Part shown: positions 1 through 10,700 of the stretch, one piece after another
How the letters are laid out: the number at the start of each line of letters is the position of its first letter
How positions within the stretch are numbered: position 1 is the first letter of the stretch
Source: Actinostola sp. cb2023
Taxonomy: Eukaryota > Cnidaria > Anthozoa > Actiniaria > Actinostolidae
Length of the DNA: 64,000 nucleotides
Assembly: GCA_033675265.1 (NCBI GenBank)
Contig: JAUJYZ010001490.1
Location: forward strand, 107,001 to 171,000
Reading direction: 5' to 3'
Position numbers and translations under genes: made by a program
The notes under the pieces: model-generated
What the model was told of the DNA's origin: nothing
Seen by the model: the letters and a program-made list of their open reading frames with translations, nothing else
Database searches by the model: none

Positions 1-960
1 TGAACATGAAATATGCATGTTTTAACTCTTTTAAAAAAGATAACGTAACGTGATCACCAGTACAGGGCCGTACATAACCCAAAATTCAACTCCTACGAGG
101 GCAGGATGTATTGAACAACAACCAAAAAAAAGAGTACAATTCTTTTTAATTTAATTTTGGTATCTTTTTTCGCTTTACTGCCCCCATGCCCCTGTGCTGT
201 GTACGGTCCTGCAATACAACATAGTTAAAAAATCCGTAAAACTGGTACAAGTAAGCTTTAACCTGGTCATAACACTAGGGAATAGAAGTATCCACATGCA
301 GTTATGACTACAAATACTGAATAATAAATTACTTGCAACAGGTGGTTACTGGAAAACTTTAATTTAACCTGCTTGTTGTGGCTCAGCTGAGCTACTTGCC
401 ACGTAAAGCAATATCTGCCAATTCTCTAGGTTGGCCAATATTATTAATAATAAAATTATCAAGTATAAACTTTGCCTATTTCGATTTCTTCTAATTTTCT
501 CCATTTAATATGGATTTGTGAATATATATCGTGGTGGAAATATGAAGGAAATCTGGAAATGAAGGAATTTATATCAGTTTTGACGCCAATTCTTGGATTT
601 TTCTCATTTTAAAACGGATACGAAAACCCATACCACGGCTTGTGAATACAGTGTGTTCATTTGACATTCTTAGTAGTTTGCACCAATACCCAACCAATTG
701 CAATTTCTCCAACGAGATGAAAACTACTTTTTAAGCATTCTTAATGCATTTTGGTAGTCTGGGTATACATGTATATGGTACTTTTAGTGGTACTGAGAGA
801 TATGAAGGACATCTGGTTTTGAACCCGAAATTGAGTGGTCCGTTCAGTTACAGGTACAGCCTCTTAACTATTTATTTACTATATATACTTAAAGAAAAAG
901 AAAGTGTTTTACATATGGATTTATGAAAAGCTTTCATTACAAGCTTGTATATTAAAATGA

Positions 961-1130
961 TTTTATTATATAATTATCGATGAAATATCTATATTTCTCT
1001 ACTTCGAAAAATTGATATCTTCACACGTGAAGATAACATGTTATCTTCACATGTGAAGATATCATATCGTAAAGTAAAAATTATTTCAAAACAAAAAAAA
1101 ATGTTTCATCGATAATTATATAATAAACAG
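961..1130. mobile_element. Palindromic MITE
   Basis: Terminal inverted repeats TTATTATATAATTATCGATG... at both ends and an inner palindrome of CTTCACATGTGAAGAT type. No coding. It lies in intron 1 of the left-edge GM2A-like gene. Confidence 0.65.
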
Positions 1131-1275
1131 AATATTACATGGTCACTTGGAGATACGAATTTTATCTTCTCGTGTTGAATATCTCTCACTCGTTCGCTGC
1201 GCTCACTCGTGAGAGATATCATCAACACTCGAAGATAAAATTCGTATCTCCGCGCGCCCATGTAATATCCTCTAT
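1131..1275. mobile_element. Hairpin MITE (ATTACATGG...CCATGTAAT)
   Basis: Long inverted arms: ACGAATTTTATCTTC at one end and GAAGATAAAATTCGT at the other, around a GAGAGATATC core. A relative with the same arm theme is at 49268-49372. Confidence 0.7.
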
Positions 1276-1565
1276 TGACTACACAATTTCGTTCGCATAT
1301 TCATGGTACAACATAGTTAACTCGTGTTATCTAGGTCGATTAACTTCTCAGTAACTCTAGATAACCATTGCCATTTTATGTGTCCACGTTATATGCAATC
1401 TCAAATTGTATAATTCAAGGTATAAATACAAAAATATTGTATTGAATTGTATTGTATTATCGTATATATACATATTTCCTTCTTGTGACGATGGTCAGCT
1501 TTATATACAACACGTGATAATTTATCTTGGCTCGTAATATCAACAGTGACTTACGTTAAACTTAC

Positions 1566-1641
1566 CACAGTTTTTCCACTTGAAGGAACCATTAACTGAT
1601 GTTCCAATGGAGAGCAAAATGAAGAACCTGAAATGCAACAT
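1566..1641 (-). CDS. First exon of a further GM2A-like gene running off the left edge
   Basis: 76 nt, MLHFRFFILLSIGTSVNG then SFKWKNC and donor TGTG|GTAAGT (phase 1). The remaining 1.5 kb to the window edge shows only intron-1 blocks shared with the other copies (for example about 530-860), so the downstream exons, if they exist, lie outside. No lectin exon is seen before the edge. Confidence 0.55.
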
Positions 1642-1711
1642 CCTTAAGCGCAGTCCCCGGCAATTAAAAGGGTCCGACCAGTTTCAAGTTACTGAGATGT
1701 TTGTATTCATT

Positions 1712-1828
1712 CTGTTGTAAGACGTGCACTCCTTCATGGACTGTAAGATATGCAAATTGATTGTATACAAAGTAATGTGATCTACAGAATCTAAAGCATA
1801 GGATTACACAGGAAGCTATATTGTAACA
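1712..1828 (-). mobile_element. Putative short gypsy LTR upstream of first exon
   Basis: Begins TGTTACAATATAGC after a purine-rich tract (AAGGGAAGA) and ends ACAACA before GAATGAATACAAACATC. The same block is at 12476-12365, 14214-14112 and 17297-17411. LTR status rests on the adjoining gypsy 3' coding in three copies; the exact ends are uncertain. Confidence 0.5.
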
Positions 1829-2879
1829 TCTTCCCTTACTTATATCAAAGGCACCCGTTGGTGGATTCCCGTATGTGCCTGACGAGGAACGCCTTGAAAA
1901 AGACACGAGGGCAGATCAATGCGTGTGCTTTATATTTCGCTCAGCTAAGAGCGGAAATATGATTTTGAACATTGAGTTAAATGTATTCAAGAAGTAAAGT
2001 TCAATGGTTGAATAACATCTGTGTTGTGTCTACTTAATAAACTACTACTACTAAGTTTAATATAGTTTAGCACATGCAGAGAGTGAAACAATGAGATGAA
2101 ATCACATTCAGTATCCGATAATTCGCTTCGGTGAAGACGTCCAAAAACAGCTTAGTTTGTCTCACTAATAAATTGAACTCCGACATTTATCTTCTCCTTC
2201 GAAGAGGACGAAGAAAACTGCCATGTGATTCAGGTCAGTGACACTGAGAAGACCATAGGTTAATATTCCATACTCGATCCTCCCTGAATGCTTTGTAAAC
2301 TTGGCTTTCTTCAATCGGCACAGCTGCAGTGTATAATCCTTCACTCGATGCATACATCATAGTACTCTTTACTCTATCATAGCACTGAGTGTTTGTCGCT
2401 TGCAAATTGGTTTGCCGGTTTATAGTATCTGAGACACTGGCGATACAGTTAATTGGTTCTCAGAGTATTTCCAGGGTTGAATGCCTGAATTGAATGCCAT
2501 TGAAATCCGATACAATACCGTCGACCACTGGTCATGCTACTGCAGGCAGCAATGCCAATGACCGCCCTTGACGTCACCGAAACTGAACTCAGTCGAGCCA
2601 CCTTAAATATGGTGGCGTTTAACAAATGAGGGTTCACTCCTTTTCTTGATCTCTTTTCCGTTCAATTCATTATGTTCCCTTCTCTTTCCTTTTCGCCGTA
2701 TGTATTTCGTATGCCGAGCCGTAAACACCTGCGTGCCGTGACCGTGACGTTTTAGAATCCCCAATGAATCCGTTCCGCGACTATGACGTGGCATTGCCGT
2801 GACAGTGCCCTGTGCCGTCAGAAGGAAATCAATGAGAACAGAGTGATATCAGAGTGAAGCTAAGTAAGAAGATGTAATG

Positions 2880-3110
2880 AGAAGATTGAACACGCCTATA
2901 GAGGTGAAATCGGGAAAGGAAAGAAAGAAGAGCAGATGAATAACAGAAACACATTTTGTAATGGATAGCTGGATGAATAAATGGATGGAAGGAAGGAGAG
3001 AGGAAAGAAAGACGAGCAGATGAATAACAGAAACATATTTTGTAATGGGTAGCTGGATGAATAAATGGATGGAAGGAAGGAGAGAAGAAGGCATAGAAAG
3101 AAGGAATGAA
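2880..3110. repeat. Tandem duplication in the 3' flank of gene 1, paralogous to gene 3 flank
   Basis: Two copies of a segment with GAAAGAAAGACGAGCAGATG and GGATGAATAAATGGATGG; the same flank occurs once at 28670-28800 downstream of gene 3. This shows that the gene 1/gene 3 duplication extends past the poly(A) site. Confidence 0.75.
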
Positions 3111-3184
3111 CGAACAAACCAATGCTTTCATAGTTTATAATTTTTTATTTTTTTGCTTATTTCCAACTTCAACTACTGCAGATT

Positions 3185-3307
3185 TTATATCTGGATTCTG
3201 ATCAAGCTTCTCTTCTTTTTCTTGGAGTTGATGTCGACTTCCATCTGCAGCTGAATACAACCAAGATGACGATCGTCAAGGAACTCTGCTGTCAGTCGGT
3301 ATTTGCC
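3185..3307 (-). CDS. Gene 1 exon 5: C-terminal strands
   Basis: 123 nt after TTTTCTCTTCAG, ending in TAA. It encodes GKYRLTAEFLDDRHLGC and IQLQMEVDI, then a basic tail (KKKKRSLIRIQI). A 6-nt deletion removes the VY of FLDVYD. A poly(A) signal lies at 3149-3144. Confidence 0.83.
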   Translation of the reverse strand, partial: GKYRLTAEFLDDRHLGCIQLQMEVDINSKKKKRSLIRIQI

Positions 3308-4680
3308 CTGAAGAGAAAATGACAAATATTAACAACAAAAAGAGCAAAACAATTATCTAAAAAAGTTTGTTCCAAAATCACTGCAAAATATATAAATACA
3401 AACACATGAACCAGAGCAAGCCCACTTCAACAGTAACAACTGAACCACAACAATGAATCAAAAACTGAACATCATCAATAATAATAACAAGCAGATGTAA
3501 TATATAAAGGTCACTTTTTCTTACATTCAGAAGCCATTTACCAACAGGTATGAATTTCGCGATCTGATCTTTCGTGACCGTGATAGCCTGGGTAGGAATG
3601 GTGAACTTGCCAGTAGGGATGGGACAGTCACACGGGATTCCTTGATTCTCCATCTCAGGGTCACATGTATTGAACATTACACCACGAAGAAGCTCACAGA
3701 AGTTCATATTGTACGTGCTGTGAGAAATAAAAATCACAACGTGGATGGATAAACTTTATTATCAACACGCTAGCCCCTTCAACTTGAAGCTGGTTTCCAA
3801 GAGGGGCGTGTATACAATAATCATTTACATAATTTACAAAATTGTCGAATACTTACACTACTACATTATAAATAATATATTATATCATTAAGAGGAATAA
3901 TATTCTAGCATCTAAAATTAACCTATGTATATACTTATAGAAATACTTTTATTATAAAAAAATACTAGAGTAAAATATCTGCCTAATGTAACTAGTCAAT
4001 TAATTACTAAATCTAAATTACTAAATTACTAACAACAAACCCCGAGGAACTAGAGGTTGTTACAAAACGATTCATATGAAACAGAATGTCTTATTTCTTC
4101 CGGTATATGATTCCGCCATATTTGTGTTCCACTATAACTAAAGCTTCTCTTCAAATATTCTGTCGTATTGTAGGTCTAGGAATGAAGAGCTTAGTATTGG
4201 ATCCCCTTAAATTGTAATTATCTACTGTGATCGATTTTTTGAAGAACGTTACACAGTCTTTCGGGTGCTAATTCATGAATCATTTTGTACGTGAGCCTGG
4301 CTGTCATCTGTGCCCTGCGTTGCTCCAATGATATCCAACCAAGAGCATTTTAAAAGAGCCAAAATCGGTCAATCGGAAGGAATGCTTTCAAACCAGAGAA
4401 AAATAACATGTGGAATTTCCCAAGGAAGTATCCTTGGTCCCCTTCTGTTCATTCTTTATATAAATGATCTGCCAAATTGTTTAAAATACACAACTACTAG
4501 AATGTTTGCCGATGACACCAGCTTGACAGCTGTTGGTAAAACAATAAGTGAAACAGAGGAAAGGATTATGAATAAACATAAGAAATTGGATGTTAGCCAA
4601 CAAACTCAGTTTAAGCCAAAATAGCCTGCTGAACAGGCGTTCTCAGCGGGGGAAGCTGAGGGCCGGGGAGAATTGGGGCC

Positions 4681-4716
<36 letters not shown>

Positions 4717-7679
4717 TTGGGGAGGAGACTGGGAAAGAGAAGGAAAGGGAACGCCTGCCGCCAAGCATTGTTATTTTTCAATACGCCCCTGACCCATGAT
4801 CACCGAACTGTCAGATTATCATTTATGTTCAAAACATTCATACGTGAGACTTTATTAATTAATAGTTGTCGCACATGAGGAGTCGTAGTCGTAGTCGTAG
4901 GAGTCGTAGCCGATACTGAATACGTGGTCATTTCAAATGATCATTTGAAATGACCAACGTTCAAGCAACCAATAAGTACGACATGTAACAATAAGCATTG
5001 ACAGAGGAAATTCCAGTCGAGTCTACAATCCTGGACAAAATTAATTGGGACACTAGTTAATGCACAATATGTTTTATACTTGCAGCACCAAGCACTTTCT
5101 TTTCGATGTCAAGCTTTACTTACCAGGATCCGTAGTTGTAAGCACATGGCATAGGAACCCATGCTGCTCCAAGCACTTTCTTTTCGAGGTCAAGCTTTAC
5201 TTACCAGGATCCGTAGTTGTGAACACATGGCATAGGAACCCATGCTGCTCCAATTAAGCACTTTCTTTTCGAGGTCAAGCTTTACTTACCAGGATCCGTA
5301 GTTGTAAACACATGGTATAGGAACCCATGCAGCACCAAGCACTTTCTTTTCAATGCCAAGATTTACTTACCAGGATCCGTAGTTGTAAGCACATGGTATA
5401 GGAACCCATGCAGCACCAAGCACTTTCTTTTCAATGCCAAGATTTACTTACCAGGATCCGTAGTTGTAAACACATGGTATAGGAACCCATGCTGCACCAA
5501 GCACTTTCTTTATGATGTCAAGCTTTACATACCAGGATCCGTAGTTGTAAGCACATGGCATAGGAACCCATGCTGCTCCAAGCACTTTCTTTATGATGTC
5601 AAGCTTTACATACCAGGATCCGTAGTTGTAAGCACATAGTATAGGAACCCATGCTGCACCAAGCACTTTCTTTATGATGTCAAGCTTTACTTACCAGGAT
5701 CCGTAGTCGTAAGCACATGGTATAGGAACCCATACAGTACCAAGCACTTTCTTTTCAATGTCAAGCAGAGCTTTACTTACCTGGATTTGACAAATGGCAT
5801 AGAAACCCATGCACCACCAAACACTTCCTTTTCGATGTCAAGCTTTACTTTTGTTGATGATGGTAGATTTCGTTTGACCAACAGTGTGGCAGATAGTTTG
5901 ACTTCCCCTGGTAGTGTAAGTGGGCTTGGTGATAGCTCCATAGCCAGGATGGATATAGCATCCGGGACAGAGACTAACAAAAGTGAAAGTAACATTCAAT
6001 ATATTGTTGTACGTACGTAACTTTACTACCAGATTAAGAGCATGTTCTGTACCGTACTAGCAGTGTAGCAGAGGGGTTACGCGTGACGCGTGATTTGACC
6101 AAAAAATGGAGCGTGAATCGTGAAATTCATAAAAATTCGAGCGTGGTGCGTGGATTTACGTTTCAACGTGATGCGTGATCGTGTCTTTCGACCGACTCTG
6201 AGATACCGCTGTTAAGCTCTATGAAACATAATTGAACGGATAAAACTACGATTTCCTTGTTTCCCGTAGCGCGTGAATTTACAAAAAAATCGGGCCTGTG
6301 AAGCGTGATCATGACCCTCCATTTGCTACCCTGTACTAGGTATAGCTCAGCTTTTGCAAACAACATGGCAGCATAGTTAATCGAAAGGAATGGTTTTGAA
6401 ACGCGTCTTTTTGTTCATTTTTTCCACAAACAAAATATATGGAAAACCACAAAAGGTCCTTTAATGTTTTCCGGGCTTCATGTAATCATGGCAGGTAGAG
6501 AAAACTGAGGTGCTCCTATAAAAGATGAGTACGTCAGGTGTACGACGTGGAGCAAAGGCTCGAAACATAAAGTTAAACTCTTTATATGGTGCTAATTTAT
6601 ATTCAAAAATAGTTTTTGTGGGGTTTTCCCACCGTTTTCTGTACTTCTTGGCCACTCGTGACGAATGTTTATTTTTTGTGGGGGGAGGGGACGAATGTTG
6701 AATCGTGGTCAGTTTCCACTAATCAAACGTCACTCTGATCTGAGTTGTGTGGGTAATGCAATCGTTGTTAAATAAGTTTTATTCAGTTCAGCCTTACCTG
6801 GGTTGCAAACATATTCAATGAAAAAATCAGCAACGAGTCCAAACATGCAAGATGTCGAGCCAAGCACACTTCCAATGGGATTGATGTGACACGATTGTTT
6901 ATTTTGGCACAAGAACCTGACTTTGTCTGTTACGCCTTTTGTTTCACAGTTTCGTGAAAACAAGCAGCTGCTGCTGTCACAGGTAGCTTTGTAACCATGT
7001 CCATGGCCAAAGAACGACTTCAACACGGCAATCTTAAAATCATCTGGACATTGCAGAATGACGTCATGTTTGCCCTCGCACCCATGGACTTTAAGAACCT
7101 CTGTGGCTGGTTGATTTTCTTCTAATTCCACTGTAACGAGATCAGATGAAATCTTATAGCGATTTGGACAAGATAGCTAGAACTACGTCACCGTTTGGGC
7201 TTTAAAAACCTTCTCAACGGCTGATTCTAATTATGAAGATCAAATCTTAGAACCATTTGGCCCGGACAAGATAGCTAGAACTACGTCACCGTTTTGGCTT
7301 TTAAAACCTTCTCAACGGCTGATTATTTTTGTTCTAATTATCAAGATGAAATCTTAGAACCATTTGGACAAGATAGAACGATGTCACCGTTTGGTCCTCA
7401 CATGTACACTCATGGGATTTCAGTTGTATCAGTTGTAAAGTGCTTTGTATACTCTCTGTGTAAAAGCGCTATATAAGCGCTATTGCTTGGTTTCAATCAG
7501 CTGTTAAAAGTCCTTGAATCTCATTATTTGCTTCAAATGACGGGCAAACAGTATTGCCCTCCATGTGCTATCAAGCAGAGAGTATTCTATTGAAAAGGTG
7601 CATGCAATTCAGCTGATGAAAATTCCTCACGAGACCAGAAGTGACGTCAGTCTAATCAAATCAAGCAATTTAAGCGCTA

Positions 7680-7734
<55 letters not shown>

Positions 7735-10700
7735 AAAAAGCTTTTCTAATTAACTGTAGCGAAAAACACAGGCAACACACTTTTAATTAACAACTCAGCC
7801 TTTTTCTAATATGGCAACACAGGTAACGGCCATGCAATCATTGACGTGTTAAAAGTTAAGGTAACGTGACCAATACAACAATCATAGTAAAGGAATTCGT
7901 AAAACTGGTACAAGTAACCTTTAATAGCACTGGTCATAACACTAGGGAGTAGAAATCTCCACAATTATGACTACAAGTACTGAATAATAAATTATTCGCA
8001 ACAGGTGGTTACACTAGACTGGAACACTTTCAAATTTAACCTTCTTGTTGTGGCTTAGACTGATTCCATAAGTCGGTCCCAGTTCGCTCTCTGTCGATCC
8101 TGATGTCGCTCACTAACCGACTTCTCACATATCATATCAGATTTTGTTCTCGTCTCGAAAAACGGAGACCTCCAATCAAATCACTCGTTATATGGTCTGA
8201 TAAGATTTGAACCAATCACAGAACATGCAGCTCTTATTGCTCTAAACTACTTCCGTTGCGATAACTCTTCCAAGATCATTCCGAAGCCATTTTGTGAGCC
8301 ACGTTTAGTAAAACTCTGGAAGGAAAAGAAAGGGTTTCCTTAAATAATTTGGAAGAGAGGCAATTGAGAGGGCTCTATTCAATCGGAATATACATTCGTT
8401 AGTGTTCCTAGGGCCGCCGTACAAAGCATTTCTTGTGGGAATTCACTCTAAATATTCAACGGCCGACGCTGGATCCGCACGTCGAATAAAAGCACCGACT
8501 AATAATACTGCAAATCTGAGTTTGGTTTGGACTTAGTTCGACAGCTGGAGGGGAAAAAGCTTTATTTTTGTCTTTCTTTGTGTCCTGTGAATCGATTGTG
8601 AATCTGTGTCCTGTGACTCTGTGATTCTATGATTCCACGGGCCGTCGAAGTAGCATATATTCTTGTCATTTTAATTTTCTCGAACATCTTTATAAACCTT
8701 ATTGTTTTTCAAACGTCCAGTCATTCTCTGTATTCATACATATACATAAAATAACTCAGTCTTATAGATTCAAAGGTTATTCACAATTTTGCGGGGAGCA
8801 ACAGATTTCGTTGAAATCTACAACCTAATTAAAATGCAAGAGCCTCGTTTTCGTTTGAACAGAATATTAGTGTAAACGTGATAAGTCGCTAGTTGAGCGA
8901 CCACCTATCTAACAGGAGCGAAAACAGCGACTTATGGAATCACTCAGGTATATTAAGGCCTGGGTCAAGGCTGACCACACACTTTCAAGGTGAACAGTAG
9001 TCTAACTTTGGTTGGTTGCACCCAATAGCATCGAGTTCACTACATCTAATATAAACGTTCCTATTCTACATTTTGGCTTATACTGTTGCCATGGTGACAC
9101 GTCCTGTGACATTTGACCTCAATTGCAAGAAAATATTATGTAATGCTTCGGGAGAATAGTAAAGCGCACAAATGTCAGAGTGTAAAAGAGTGGAAGTAAA
9201 GCATGTTGTCATGCAGTTTGTCAGTCCAACTAGATATCTTGGAAAAGTAAGTTAATTTCTTATAAAATTCAGGATATCAAATTTCACATTGACCTTTTTT
9301 AGCCTTTCCCTTAAAAGTTCCACCCATTCCAGTTGGATCGATAATGTATACACTAACCCTGATACAATTACGCAAAGATACCCGCAATGTTTAAAGAGTC
9401 TACCTATCTCCCAGAGGCTTTATCAAATTTTCTTACAATAAGGGTTCAAAGGTCAGATTGCATGTTTCCATGGAAACTGTTATCAGAAAGTGTTAGCCTT
9501 GCGACCTCATCACATCTGCCAAAATATCAAAACAATAGTTTACAAAGATGAGAATATAGACCACCCCCTATTGATTTGTGGCGGCCATTTTGGAAGAGAA
9601 AAATAAAACATACCTGAGCAGTCTAGTTGTGGCTCTCAACTACTACTTGCCACGTAATAATACCTGCCTATTCTCTAGGTTTGCCAATATTATTAATAAT
9701 AAAATGCACACTTTGCATAGTTCGATTTCTTCTAATTTTCTCCATTTATAGATGGATTTATGAATATAGTGGTGGAGATATGAAGGAAATCTGGAAATGA
9801 AGGAAATTTATATCAGTTTTGACGCCAATCCAATAATTTTAATTTTAAAACGGATACCGAAAACCATACCACGGCTTGTGAATGTTGATACTCATTGTTT
9901 AGCAGCTTACACCAGTACCTACTACATTTCTTCAAAATATATTTTAAGCATTCTAAATGTGTGTTGTTAGTAGGAATATATAGTACTTTTAGTGGTAGAG
10001 ATAAGAATAACATCTGGTTTTGAACCCGAAATTGAGTGGTCCGTTCAGTTACAGGTACAACCTCTTAACTATTTATTTGCTATTATTGCTGACGCAGCGA
10101 GCGAGCCTGAGCGAGCGAGCGAGCAAGGAAGCAATTCTAATTCATTCACATAGGCAGAAAAAATCTCGATTTTTACCCGGCATGCAGTTTCCAAGAACCA
10201 TCATGCAATTCTCAAGAACCATCATGCAATTCTCAAGAACCATCATGCTTTTCGCACCAACTCCTACATACGCTATAGCCTGAAGTGAGTTGTTTTTGCG
10301 ATGTCGTGCCCAAAATCTGTGTCCCTAATTAATTTGTACATGTGTATGTTTCTTTAGCCGGTATATCCTGACTCGTAAGCCCATCAGATACCGTATCTTG
10401 TGCTTTTCGTGGGAATTGTGTAGTTGAAGATCACCGTATTTGAACTGATTAGTGCCGGCTGACCGTGTGTCAGTTTCACGTATGAATATTCGCATTAAAA
10501 TCTCAACTAGACGCTCATAGAGCGTTAACTCGGCGTGTAGGATGATCAGCTGGAACTCCAGGCAATCTCTAGCCCACATCCTCTGTTTTTGTCTAATAGT
10601 TTTGGCAAAATTGTTTTGGGCCGTTAATTTTTAAGCGTTGGCCTTCCTTGGTACGCTCAATTGTATTTTGTACTGACTGCAGTTCGATTTTCGCTTCAGG

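Noticed and set aside
200..1830. A single 1.4-kb gypsy LTR spanning the repeated blocks near each first exon
   Set aside because: The repeated blocks lie downstream of the signal-peptide exons and contain a coding exon with donor; paralogous intron 1 explains them better, leaving only about 110 bp as possible LTR.
2829..3131. Overlapping Ser/Pro/His-rich minus frames (also 28493-28810)
   Set aside because: They lie in the 3' flank of genes 1 and 3, downstream of the poly(A) signal, in a tandemly repeated purine-rich segment.
5060..5760. CRISPR-like array
   Set aside because: The regular 81-bp repeat has no unique spacers, and each unit is exon plus splice donor of an animal gene.
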